This document shows positions 1-11,890 of a DNA stretch of 64,000 nt, piece by piece. Under the pieces are notes generated by a model. That model had not been told where the DNA came from. It saw only the letters and a list, made by a program, of their open reading frames with translations, and did no database searches. Location of the stretch: the NCBI GenBank assembly GCA_023079485.1, contig CM041090.1, positions 2,647,180-2,711,179 of the forward strand, in the 5' to 3' direction. Numbering within the stretch: the first letter of the stretch is position 1; every line of letters begins with the position of its first letter. The DNA comes from Archilochus colubris. Taxonomy: Eukaryota; Chordata; Aves; Apodiformes; Trochilidae. A program made the translations under genes and the position numbers.

Positions 1-561
1 CACCACCTGTCATTTATTGAAATCATATTTTGAAGAAATGCTCAGTATTTAAATTATTTGTTGTACAGGATGGGTGTTCTCTAGATGGTGCTGTAGTGCA
101 CCTGAAATTCATAGGTGCATGAAGTAGACTGAAATTTTTTCAGGAGGTGGCAAGGACATTCAGTTTAGTTTGGCTGAGGTGTGTTTGTGAGTCTCTGGAC
201 TCTGGTGTGCATTGTAGGATGAATCTGGAGACTCATAGGCTGGATCTCTTTCAAATAAATTAAACTTATTGGATTATTGAGTTCCCTTGAACATCCTTTA
301 GTGGTTAGGAAGCCTTAGTCTGTGGAGCAGGCTAGTTGAGAGGAAAATTCTGCAATTCACATAGTGTGGGTGTTGGGTATTCAATACCACCTCCTCTGCT
401 CTACAGACCTGCTTTTTGTGCAGCACAACTTGCTAATGTAGATGTAAGCCACTGAAAAATAGGTGTTGTGACAGTTTTGAGGTTCATAGATTAGAAGGGA
501 GCCATGATAGGGTGTTTCTTTTCAAGTAAGATTTTTTTTCTTTTATAATTCCTCTTTTTAG

Positions 562-1897
562 GTCCAGGAGGAGCGGATCTTGCATCAGCAAGTGAAGTGC
601 ATAATTACAGAGGAGAAGGTGTGCACTGTGTGTAAAAAGAAGATAGGTAACAGGTGAGAGAGCAGATGACTTAGGCTTGGGAAACTGAATCAAATGTGAA
701 TCTGGTACTCTTAAGAATGCTGCAAAACTCAGCTTGTGTCTATGCACAGAACAGCAGTGTGAGGGAAACATTTGAGGGGTGTTTGAAATACAAATTACAT
801 CAGTCAAGTGGGTGGCTGGATAAACATCACAGTTTTTGTCAGTGAAGTCCACTGCAGGAGTTTAATCCTGCTTTTAACAAAAGAGAACGAAATCCTTTCA
901 GAAACTTACAAGACTTCTCACTTTGTAACTCTAGAAAATTTCTTAGACTGATTTGGAAAATTTTCTAAGAACTCTGCCTACTCTACTCTTAACCAGAATG
1001 AAGAAAGGTGATATAACAAATGTCAGACTCAGATACATGTATAGTAGTTTTCTACATCTGATGGCCTTGTGGTTCCCTGGCTGATGTACATTTTGTAGCC
1101 TAATTATCTTAGGACATCTAAAAAGAGTACTAATTATTAGTACCCAAGAACTTTTCTGCTAATGCTAGTAGGCAATTATGAGCTAGTATAGAACGCAAAC
1201 TTTATTTGCACTTTTTCCTCTTTGAACTCCACTGAAATGCCACATGACTAGCTTATTATTTCTTTGATGTGAAGCTTTCTGAAATATCAGTAGCATTCAC
1301 AATGATAGGGAAGGGTGCTTTATCCAGAACACTTTAATGAACACAAGTCTCTAAATACAGTTACTGTTGTGCATATTCAGGTTTTGCTGTTACTTTGTAG
1401 CATGCATGATCAGAATTGAAATCTACCTCTGCAGTATTGTTTTGGTTTGATGGGATTTCTCTAATGTTGTTCAGTTCAGCAAGGTTTTGAAGGGGAAGCA
1501 TGTCAGTGTGTTACTCAGTCTTTAACGTGTTGTTAGTGACTTCCCAGTCAAGTGTGACTGTAGAAATGAAGGTAGATATTTTGGGGGTTTTGTTTTGTTT
1601 TATAAAATATAAATATAAATTTATATTTAAATTTAATTTAAATATATAATCAGTAGAATTCTTTTGTCTAGTTTTCTCGATTAAAATATTCAGGCTATAA
1701 TTTAAAAAAGAAAACAGTTTTATGTAGGCCTCTGTTTTCTAAATCTGCACAGCTTGGATGTTGTTGTTTGAATAAGGAACAGTGTATTGACAATTGATTT
1801 TTGTGTTCTGTCTCTTTACAGTGCATTTGCTCGATATCCCAATGCAATAGTTGTGCATTATTTCTGCTCCAAAGAAGTCAACACATTGGACACCTGA
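562..1897 (+). CDS. VPS39: VPS39, last two coding exons (3' end of gene)
   Basis: VPS39 is a subunit of the HOPS tethering complex that works with RAB7 in late endosome/autophagosome-lysosome fusion. Two exons are visible: 562-653 (acceptor TTTTTAG, donor GTGAGA) and 1822-1897, ending in TGA at 1895-1897. They join in phase 2 inside the Ser codon of KKKIGNSAFARYP. The 55 residues are the C-terminal zinc-finger (Vps39_2) part, with the CTVC cysteine pair and a later HYFC His/Cys pair; the protein ends KEVNTLDT. This is near-identical to my memory of the vertebrate C terminus. The rest of the gene lies to the left of the window. VPS39 flanks PLA2G4F in mammals too, so context agrees. Sequence 1-561 and 654-1821 is intron, with nothing else recognised. 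Confidence 0.93.
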
Positions 1898-4800
1898 CCT
1901 TGTCATGGTCAATAACCCCAACATGCAAATGAAATTCAGAACTGATGACTTAAGAAGTTGATGCCTCTGAGATTTTTGAGGCTTTTTGCTACGTTCTCTT
2001 ACACTGGGTAGAAGTCATTTGTATCCGTGGACTGACTGTACCTATCTGGCAATATTGGTTTTGGTAAAATGACTTTAACCACGTTACTATAATGCTGGCA
2101 ACTACACTGAACCTCTCAGTACTCAGCTGAAGAATAGAAACTGATTTTTGTAGTGAGTTTTGTACTGCACTCCAGCCTTGCAAATGAGGTGTTAGACAAC
2201 TGCTGGGTGTTCACCTCAAGTCAGATTTTACTATAAAACTTACCTCATTAGGGTGACAATGTTGTGATTTGGCCTTGTATGTAAATAGTTCTTCAAAAAC
2301 AGAAAATTCCTTTGAAGTCTTTGCAGTTGTGTCAGTGTTGCATGAAGATACTTGGCAGAGGGAAAGCTGTGCCTATTTCTAGACCTAGAAAATATAATTT
2401 TACTATCATCTCACTAACGGGAATGTTTAAATGCTGGCCAAAGGAATCTTTTTATTGATGTTTAGTGTTGCAACCTGGCTTTCTGATAAGAAGTTCCACT
2501 GGAGACAGATAAACAGTAGATACCACTAGTAAGCGTGTTTTTTTTCTTCTTACTTTAGTTTGAGAGCTGTAAATGGAATTGTGTTGTTTGCAGTGAATAT
2601 ATTCACTCTTACTACGAGTGGAAGCTCAGACTATTCTAAGAAGTTCACATCTGTACTTGTACAAAAAAGCAAAGAGCAATTTCTGAAGGGAGTGGCCTAT
2701 AATTATTGCTTGAGCTTCTAAACTATCCTGGAGAATTGTGTATATAAATTCTCTGGTCTCTGGTTCACTCTCTAGCATTGAAATAAAATCCAGACTATTT
2801 TGTCATTTCTCCATTTTAAATACTCTAGAACTGTGTTCTGCTCAGGCTGGTACTGTTCTTAAGTCTTGGGCCAGAAATCTTAACTGTAAGAACTAGATTG
2901 TACCATACTCCTTGTAGGTTGTAATATTTTTGTCTAACTTATTTTTCCATGAACTTTACTCTGTAGCAAGTTAGTATGAGGGATATTAAAATGTTGGGTC
3001 GGTGCAGAAATCATCTGTGCAATGATACTAAAAAGGCAGTGGTAGCAAATAACCCAGTAGAGGGGCTGACTCCCAACATCCTGGTCTAGCAATATTTATA
3101 AATATGTAATTAGTAAATAGTATGGAGCATGGCATGTAACTCTGAGATACCACCTCTTAACGAACACTTAGATGAATAAAGTCTGTCCACCCAAGGTCTA
3201 ACTGGATTTTGGTTAACATCATAGGTTTACGTAAGAAATTGATATGTGAGTGCTTTTTAGGAACAGATCTGCTGTAGACTGATGAGTCCTAATTCACTTT
3301 CATTTGCCAATGTTAATAGTTTCCCTTCATAAATGTTTGGGGTTTTTTCCCTTTCCATGTAATTGTATTTATTTTTCACATGCCATACATTTGTATGGTT
3401 TTCTTGGTCCAATGTTTTGCTGTGCTTGGATGTCCTGGGCAGTATTGCTACTTATGTCCTTCTGCAGAGGCTGGGTAGAGGGATTCTGTGGTGTTAATAT
3501 TTTTAACCCTGTATTTCTTCTATTTGAAGAAGAGAGCTTAAAAATACTTATACTGGATTTGCACATTCTGTATAAATCTTTATATACTAGTTCAGGTACA
3601 GAGGGAAGACGGTTTGGGAGAATTGTGTTTACAGGTCATTCAGAAAAAAGAAGGGTATTTAAAAAGGCCTTGTATTCTTTGTATGCAGGTATAAACAATA
3701 CTGCTCTTATGTTTAGCACCATTATTTTATCTTATTTTATCTTTATTATCCACTACCAGGAGAGCTGTATTCACATATGAAGATCTTCTTTGTGCTTACT
3801 TACATAGTTAAGGTTGTGCCTCTACTCACCTCCATTGCATCACTTTCAGAGAGATGTGGTTAGTGCTGTAATGATTTTGCTTGGTTTTTATAATGTGGTT
3901 TGGGTTTACTCACTATACCAGCAGGTTTAACTAAAGCAACAGAGTGTAATAAAAGTTGTGAAACTCCTTGTGTTTCAGTCATTGCACAGTTAAGGTTGTC
4001 TGGGATGCTAGAAGTTTTTTGGGTATTTTAATATAGAAGTCTTCACTTTCTCTTGGAATTCCTCCCAGTATCACCCCTGCTTCAATGTTTATATTTCAAA
4101 TGAGGCCATGTCCTGTGAGAGCTATCTTCACTTCTCAACTTTGTTTTTTGAATCTATGAGGTTTTAGGATGCCTGTGAATGTTCTCCAAATCTGACTAAA
4201 AACGTTTTTATGTTCTTTCTTTTGAATAATGTCTTGAAAGTCTTAAAACATTAAATATGTACTTATTAGAGAATGCTAAAATTACACCATTTTTTTTTTT
4301 TTGACTGATGGTATGTTGTTCCAGAGTGGGGAAGTGTGTTGAGCTGTATGTGACCAAATCAGGAAATGTTTATATTCACCGCTTTTTAATTGCTTGAATT
4401 GTAGGTCATAGATTAGAGAGGTGTTGGAAATAAAATACAGATCTTCAGTTTTCCCAAGCTATGGAAATGAGGGAAGTCATCACTGAAGAAGTCTTTTGTG
4501 TCCTTGTTTTACAACTGAGTATTGGTATTTCTGGAGAATACCAGCCCACCAAAACCAACCCCAAATCAAAACCTTTAACTTCCTTTGCAATCGTCATCTC
4601 TTCTAATTATGCCTTGCATCTCAGCTTTCCTGTACTTGCTCTGAATGGAAGCTAACGTGGTCCCTTATGTTATTTACTCACATTTTAAATATATGTAGTA
4701 TAGTTCGTGTCATTTTTTTCATGCTTGCTGACAAAAAAACCAAAAAACTGAATGAAATGTAGGTATGCATACGATGATTGTATGGTTTGCTATCATATGG

Positions 4801-4949
4801 TAAAACCACTATGAGGATTCTGGGCCAAGCAGAAATAGTGTTAGCGAGTGAGTGGCCTTATGTTGTGGTACCATTTTGCCCATTTTCTTATTCTGACATG
4901 AAATGACAGAAGCAAGTATCTTCTCTATGGATATAAAATTGGCTGTTAG
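1898..4949 (+). other. VPS39 3' UTR and downstream intergenic DNA
   Basis: This follows the VPS39 stop codon. AATAAA hexamers at 2782-2787 and 3175-3180 are possible polyadenylation signals; the real end of the 3' UTR cannot be set without transcript data. The stretch is AT-rich, with scattered poly-T runs, and the longest open frame (3304-3780) has no recognisable domain. No repeat family was recognised. Confidence 0.5.
2782..3180 (+). promoter_or_regulatory. Candidate VPS39 poly(A) signals
   Basis: AATAAA occurs at 2782-2787 and again at 3175-3180, about 0.9 and 1.3 kb after the VPS39 stop. Either could be the cleavage signal. Hexamers also occur by chance in AT-rich DNA, so this is tentative. 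Confidence 0.35.
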
Positions 4950-4954
4950 CAGTG

Positions 4955-5508
4955 TCCGTGTGGAAAAAAAAATCCGCAGAGGCTTAAGGACAACACGTAG
5001 TCACCAATATGGTTAAAGTGAAGTCTATTAACAATTCACACTTGCTTTTATATAGAGCCCTTGTTTATATAACAACATCTTGCAGGTGGCTATATCTTGG
5101 CCACAAATTCTATTCTCACAGAACATCTGCTGGCTAATCATTATTCTGCTATTCTTCTTTTCTATTTTTTCTATTTTTCTTCTTCCTTATCTTTTTCCCA
5201 TAGCTCATCTTTCAGTAACCTTGGACCTAGGCCTCAAGTCCCTTAGCTTACTCTTAGCTAAAGCTAAATAGTCAGGATTGCTCATGTCTGTTTTCTTCCA
5301 GACAGTTTCCCAACATATCCCCCTTTTTGAGCAATCCTGACTTCATTATGCGAGATAACATGCTAATGATACATTGCCATAAACAACATTCTAATAATAC
5401 GAAAGCAGTAACAACATACTAATAATCAAAACCAATAATAACAAATATAATTGATAAACCTTGTCTAATTCAATCTCTAAGCTATCCCCATATCCTTAAG
5501 TGATTTAA
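4955..5508 (-). mobile_element. Antisense retroviral LTR plus 3' internal remnant
   Basis: Read on the minus strand, an LTR starts at 5316 (ATGTTGGGAAACTG) and runs to about 4955. Just upstream of it (5318-5329) is a purine run AAAAAGGGGGA, a typical polypurine tract for plus-strand priming, so 5317-5508 is the 3' end of an internal region. A TATA-like CTATATAAAAG lies near 5046-5056 in the right place for U3/R. The first 30 bases of the same LTR recur at 6371-6400 in the same orientation, and CAGTG flanks the whole at 4950-4954 and 6401-6405. No coding capacity remains. The family is not named; the ends are not a clean TG...CA. Confidence 0.6.
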
Positions 5509-5905
5509 TGTGAAAAATAAGGGTTTAAATTGCAGTTTATTGTTTTGTTGAGTGTAACTTTCAGTTTAATAATGTTTGTTTGGTCAGTTTGTTCAGATAG
5601 TTTGTTGTATCCTGTTGTTTTGGGGTGTATTTGTAAGTGTACTTTAAGGAAGAAAAGCCAGACAAACAGGAGGAGGGGCCGAGCGCAGGGGCCCGCGAAA
5701 CAGGGACTTAACGTGAAACCATTCCCCTCAGCAGCAGAGCGAAGCCCGCGAAACGTGAAACCGTTCCCATCGGCAACAGAACGAAGCCCGGGAAGCAAGA
5801 ACCAGTGCTGGGAGAGCCCTCGGGATGGGAACCAATGATGAACTGATGGGAGACTGAGGGGAATGGTTTTTAAAGTTTTTAAACATGTCAGCGTTTTTGA
5901 CAAAT

Positions 5906-5923
5906 TGGTGCCGTGACTCGGAT
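5906..5923 (+). other. Retroviral primer-binding site (tRNA-His)
   Basis: TGGTGCCGTGACTCGGAT is the reverse complement of the 3' 18 bases of vertebrate tRNA-His including CCA. It sits three bases after the LTR end, as expected for minus-strand DNA priming. Confidence 0.85.
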
Positions 5924-6149
5924 CCTGAGACTATGTGCTGCGGAGCTTTTCTCCTGGGTGGGCGCCTCATTCGCATTTTTTGCGAGTGGACCTGGGGTCC
6001 AGCTCCGTGCCATAGACCTCAGAGATCATTCAGAGAATCGAGAGAGATATAAGTAAAGAAATTTTGTAGGATCCCCCCGTAATTCACGTGCACGAAGACC
6101 CCAGGCAAAGACTCACAGGAGACGAGTGAGTATTAAGAGGTTCTGTCCG

Positions 6150-6370
6150 GTTGGCGAGGGTTTCCCCCAGCTGGGGAGGATTATTTTCCTCCGTCCGGTG
6201 ATGGTTTTCCCTCAGTCTGGAGTTCCTCAGGCTGGGAACGGTTTCCTCCGGCCGGTGTTCGGCCAGGGACGGTATTCCCTTGGTCTGGGGCTCCTCAGGC
6301 TGGGGACGGATTCCTCCGGCTCCTCCAGCCGGGGATGGTTTTCCCTCGGTCCGGGATAGTTTTCCCTCGG
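6150..6370 (+). repeat. GC-rich degenerate tandem repeat in ERV leader
   Basis: Blocks built from GTTTTCC-CTC-GTC-GG and GTTCCTCAGGCTGGG recur about five times at spacings of roughly 40-50 bp between the primer-binding site and the break at 6370. The copies differ from each other, so this is an eroded minisatellite within the leader. Confidence 0.55.
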
Positions 6371-6400
6371 TCTGTTTTCTTCCAGACAGTTTCCCAACAT
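6371..6400 (-). mobile_element. 30-bp start of the antisense LTR
   Basis: These 30 bases are identical to 5287-5316. On the minus strand they are the first bases of the antisense LTR, so they appear to be the remnant of its 5' LTR. To the right comes CAGTG, the candidate target-site duplication. Confidence 0.65.
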
Positions 6401-6405
6401 CAGTG

Positions 6406-9400
6406 GACACCCAAAACTGCACTCAAACACTGTTTGTTAATGGATGAGCTTTGAAAAAAATTCCCAAGTCTATGTCCTAAAGAGCTTTCAGTTTTTCTTG
6501 AGAGAGAAATTCAAGAGAAATTCTGTAATTTTGAGTTCCCTGTGCTGAGATTTCACTGGAAGAGGAGGGAGAACTTCAGGTGAAGGCAGGTAAGCCTGAT
6601 TTTAATGCAGTTGGGCACTTAAAAGATAAAGCTGCCAGTCCTTCACTTTCATGCAGTGGTGTGTAGAAGTGGAAAGCAACTGCTTTTTCAACCTAGTATC
6701 TATCTTTACCATCTATTATCTTATTTATTTAGTACCATGTGAGGGCTTTACTCTTGTGGCTGTTTTTCTTTGGTCTTCTGTTTGCTTTTTGCCTGTGTAT
6801 TGCCTCCCAATCTGTGAATTCACTAATTGTTTGTGTTCCAAATGTCCTATGCTTTTATTAAGTTTCTTAAATTCTGATCTAGTGACTGACACTAATGGCA
6901 GGAAGTGATTAATGGATGGGACCTTGCTAAGAATGTGTCACAGGCTCCTGTTTGTGTGGAGCTGCATTACAGGCTTGCATGTGCTGTCTGTCACTTTCTA
7001 ATTCTTGAAACACTTAAGTTTTTTAATAGAAAGTTCTGGACAAGCCAACTGTCAGCAACTATTAAAAAACTAATTCAAGCAATTTCCTTAATTACTTAAA
7101 CATTTTTTAAAGGCACAACAGACTCAAATCTTGTACAATTCTTCAGGAATCTTTGGAAGAATAGAGGGGGGGACTTGTGCAGGCTGTTCCCATAGCTAGA
7201 GGTTGGACCTGGTGTTATATCCATGTGCTTTGAGGCATCCTAATACAGAACCAAATTGTGGTGTGTCCTCTCAGTCCTCCCTGAAACTTTCTTCCTGAAT
7301 TCTGCTTTGATTGAGGCTTGCAAAGTTGAGAATTTCTATTTAAAAATATTTCTGGGGTATGCTGAAATTCCAGAAGGCTTTAAAACAGTCCAAATGCTCG
7401 GTCGAGGCTGCTGGAACTCTACAAGAAAATCTTTTCGTGGACGTTTTGAGGTTGTGGCTTAATCACAGAACTGTTTCACCTTCCCCAGGGCTTCCCTCTC
7501 CTCTACTGCCCTCATCTTTTGCCATTATTTGACAAACCTGCCAGCGAGGCTTGGAGCTGGGTTGTTGGGTAAGCCCAAGCCACACCTCTGCTTCTCCACG
7601 CTGGAGCACAGCCCGGCCCTGCCTCAAGCTTCACTCTCAGGCTGTAGCAAGCAGCCCCCAGCAGGCAGGCATCTGGGGACTCAGGTTTTTTTGGGGTTTT
7701 CCTGTCAGGTTTCATCTGGAGAAGACAGGATTTTTTTTTTTTCCCCCCTATGTTCCATGAGGTGCTGCGGGCCTCGTTTCCACCCAGAGCGCTGCCCTTT
7801 CTGGCAGCTGTGCTTTTCCAAAGGAAGGAGAGGAAAGAGACTGGATTTTATCACTGGCGGGTAAGATAAATTGTGGCACTGTCCTTGGGACAGCATTCTG
7901 TACCCCACGGGTTGGGCAGTGACCGCTGTCACTGCTGCCATATGGGGAAAACCAGCCCTGACCTTCTGCGGGGAGTAACAGAGAAGCTTGATCATCAGGG
8001 GGGAAATTTGGGTGATAATGATAGTGACAGGTTCCAGGTTTTTATTTAAATTCTTGGTCTGTCTGAGGCAGAGCCAGATCTCTGTTTCCTTAGGTCTGGG
8101 GGAACTGGGCTGATGCCAAGTACTTCTGGGAGGGCACTCGAGCACAGTGGGACTCTGGGCAGTAAAAAGAAAGAAAGTACTAATTACTAATGTTTTCTTG
8201 CAAAATATCCTTGATTGCCATTCCCTTTATGCTCTCTGCCTTATCCCACAGAGTTTAATAATCTAAAGTAGACAAAGATTAACAATGACTTCACCTCCTG
8301 TTAATAACACGGTGCAGCCACATTAGATAAAGTGGTTTCAACAGGTTTGTTTTTTAAATAGCTCATAATAATTCCATTGTAGAAGACATTCTGGCCAATA
8401 ACCTCGATTTTGGGTTTCATTAAACTGCTAAGGAGCCTTTGCATAGGAGGTCTGGTGGGTCATCTGGTTACCTGTCCCTCTCCCCTAAATCTACAGCTTG
8501 AAATTGAGGCCACCATTAAATGTCAGGGGACAGCTTGCTGCAGGTTTGCTTCTTATTTCTGGTGTGGTAAAAATTACCTTATTGACTTATTTTTTGTTTT
8601 ACTGTTGTTGTTTAGTACTTGTGAAATTAGCATAGAAAAGATTAGTGGCTTGCCTGCTGTGATTTCCATCAACCAATAAACAACTTGGATGTGGTGGTTC
8701 CCCTTAGGTACTCTCTATGCAAATAAACTTTAAATATAGACACTACTCAGCAAAGCTGTGCTGGCTGGTGGGGACAGATTTTGTATTGACTGCTTAACAG
8801 CACCTGAGCAAGGAGAGGGTCAGCAGATCACCCTTGTGGATTTGGAGGTGAAATGATCAGATCTTAACTTGCCAAAGTTTAGCCTTAGTTTCACATCCTT
8901 AAAGACAAACAACATAAACAGAGATGGAGCCCTGAGTTTGCCACTGTCATTGTGATCCTGAACTGCTAGCATCATCCAACTGGGTATAAAACTTGTTCTT
9001 TGGAAGACCTTAGTTCTTAGGGCAGGATCTGAAGTCTCCTTTTATGATGCTGGGTGCACACCTCTAGGGGAGGGAGAGAAAATAGAAGGGGTGCTTAGGA
9101 AAGCCAAGAGTTTGCTTTAGGGTTTGAAGTAAGGAGGGGAGGGAATTATGGGCAGTAGTGTTTATTTGGAAGCAGGAAGAAGATGGGGGGGAAATTCTCA
9201 CTAAATTTCTCTGACTGAGCCCTTACTTGCCTTGGAGCAGTGAACACAGAAGTAAATACAGCTTAGAGGTTATCTTTTTATTTGCTTTTGACACCATTTC
9301 TGTACTGAAACTGCCATGCTTCTTTTAAGTCCTCTGCATCCACTGAGAAGTGTGGAGGGGTCCCAGCACTGGCTGTGTAAAGGCATAGGTGTTCTGGGAT

Positions 9401-11890
9401 GTATGAGAGGAAAAAGTGCTGTGCCCTGTAGCTGGGATAACCTGTTTTGCAGTTCCTTGCTGTTGCATCAGCACCTTCAGTTGAAACAAAAGACATAGTC
9501 AGCTGTAAGCATGGTTGAGTGGGGATTTAGTCTTGTACCCCTATTTAAAGATATCAGGTTTGGTTCGTTTGTTTATTTTTGGTGTGGGTTTTATTATTAT
9601 TATTTTTGTTTGGTTCTGTTTTGTTTTTTCCCAGATGCACTTTGCTAAGCTCCTGAAAAGGGATGAATCTAAAAAAAAAAAAATTAAACTGAGAGCTAGA
9701 AATTGGTTGTTTGTACATTGTGATGTTGTCATTTACTCTGGTCCGGGCAGAACTGTCATTGTGCAATTTCCATACAGATTTCTTTCCTGACTTTTCCCTG
9801 ATACAGACAGATAGAGCAGATCTGATACTCTTATGCTTCATAACTCCCCTTTTAACATGTTATGACCTTGCTGTGTATTGGCTAAAAGAAAAATAGAAAA
9901 GGCACCTGGGAAAGTTCAGGCAGAACATGGGCTTAGACACACCATGAAATATCTTTCACATTATGTGCCCTTAAATTATGTAGGTGTGGAAAATATCCTC
10001 AGCTGTGTAATGATGGACTGTAAATGAAGGGTTGTTAGAGACCTTTGGAAAGGACTTTCTTTTAAACATGTTGACAGATGGTGTGCAGTGAAGGTGGAAT
10101 ATGCTATCTTCAGGGTGTTCTGTGCTTCCCTTTTTTTTGTGTCTGAATTCTAGGCAATAGTCAGGCTACATGAGCAAAAGTTGTTTTGACATCAGTGGGG
10201 GTGTGATCACACACCTTCATTTAACAACAACCTGAAGAGTTGCAGCATCTTTAGGAAGTTGGTGAGAATAACCTATGCAATCCTGACATTTTCCTTGTAG
10301 TCCATTACCCAACTTGATGCTGTAGAAAAGAGGCTTTGCCTGAGAAACTGGTGTCAGTGATCTGAACACAACAGAGGTGATTAGGAAAGGTTTAAAAAGG
10401 AAGATAACTGGAGTCTGGAGGACAGAGCTTATTGTGAAATTCAGTGGGAAGGAATGTCTTGTTCCCAGAAAAAAAATAAGGGATGGAATATCTTCAACAT
10501 GTTGATACGCTGCAAATAAGAGCCCTGGATCTCTCCTTCCAGAAATTTAATATAGCACCTGGTTGTATCTTATACTATGTGTGTAATTTTTCCCTTTCAC
10601 TTGGTCAGGGTGCATGGCACATCCTTGTTCAGCTATAGAATGCATGTCTTGGTTTTACTGTGTTGATCAAAACCTGTTTTGCAAAAGCTGACAAGTATCT
10701 CGAAGTAAGAAGAAATAAGGAAAACTCCACAAGTATGTGAGTGCTTCACAAACATGGTACAATTCCATTTATCAGATAAGGGATATTTGAGAAGAGTTTT
10801 ATAGTTCAGTGTTCATTGGTTTCCCTGAGATCCTACTTAGTGATATGTGGGGCCTACTTTTAATAGAATACTTGGTGCTCTGCAGCATTTTCGTGTAAGC
10901 AAAGAGCCTGCTGAATTCTGTTGCAGATGAATATTTTACTTGACATTAAACTCTGGTCTCCAGCCAGCCAGGTAGTAAATGATGAACGTGAAGTAGTGAC
11001 CACTTGTGAAAAGCATTTTGCAACCACATTTAAGAAGGGAAAAGGTCCTTAGCTGGCCAGGACTGTGTTGTAACTGATGGAAATGAGGCAGAATCTCATT
11101 TCTGTTTATGAGCCTTACACAATTGCTTCTCTCCAGTCTCCGAACTGATTTTCTCCTACCCTCCCACCCTTCTCCTCTATGATCTTCTAGGATTCAGTCA
11201 GGCTTTTCTTTCCCCTTCACAGCCAGGCATTTAGCTACTAATACTACTTTCCAAAAATAGCTTCTTAGAAGCTTTCAAGAGTAAGGATTACATTTGGATC
11301 TGTGCTGGTGAAGTGGCATCCGTATCTAGTGTGATGATACCAGTAACAGTCCAGAATGAATAGAATTTAAGGTTTTTCTTCTCCTGCAAACTGCTGTGAA
11401 TTATGTATTCCTACAAGAAACTGAGTGTTTTCCTCATGTTAAACAGTTATTCTTTCTTTAGACCATGTTGTTAAGATTCTTGCTATTATTCAAGCATGCA
11501 TGTGCCCTTTACAAGCACTTTTAAACTACCCAAGTCATAGTTGAAATCATTTGACCACTTTAGGTATATGTTTATAAGGAATGAATTAATGAAACAAAAA
11601 TTGATCTCTAAGTAAAGGAAACCCTAAATAAGGGGCTTATATTCTAAAGCCCGTGAGGAATTGCCCTAAGACATCACTCATTGCTGTGCCAAAAGGGAAT
11701 TGAGTTTCCTTCTAGACTCATTGAGTCTTCCTCCAGGACACTGAAAGCACCATGTATGATCTCATATTGGCTCATTAATAGTTTATTTTGGGCTGACTGG
11801 TCTAATTTATTTCTTTGGGTTGATACTAATATGGTTATAGAACAGGAATTGCTGTTGGGTTATATGATCAACTTGTTCCTCTCTTTCCAG
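6406..11890. other. Intergenic DNA and likely PLA2G4F 5' region
   Basis: No exon was identified here. The stretch must lie between VPS39 and the first visible PLA2G4F exon, so the PLA2G4F promoter and first exon are probably in it. A moderately GC-rich part lies at about 7540-8150; its open frames show no domain. Short poly-T and poly-A runs occur (for example near 7730 and 9670). No long repeat family was recognised. Confidence 0.4.

Larger units (their letters stand above)
5509..6370 (+). mobile_element. ERV 5' LTR, tRNA-His primer site and leader
   Basis: An LTR of 394 bp (5509-5902, TGTG...GACA) is followed by AAT and an 18-base primer-binding site at 5906-5923 that is complementary to the 3' end of tRNA-His. 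The leader then runs to 6370 and contains a splice-donor-like GAG|TGAGTAT near 6125 and a GC-rich degenerate repeat. The same LTR family recurs as a solo LTR at 43331-45703, which confirms the ends. gag, pol and env are absent: the sequence switches at 6371 to the start of the antisense LTR. Compared with the other copy, this LTR lacks about 115 bp including the TATA box. Confidence 0.8.

Noticed and set aside
3304..3780. 158-codon open frame on the + strand after VPS39
   Set aside because: Composition is that of AT-rich non-coding DNA; no domain, no splice context, and it lies in the VPS39 downstream region.
7705..8145. 146-codon open frame on the - strand in a GC-richer stretch
   Set aside because: No recognisable domain or splice signals; opposite-strand frames in the same stretch are equally open, which is typical of GC-rich non-coding DNA.
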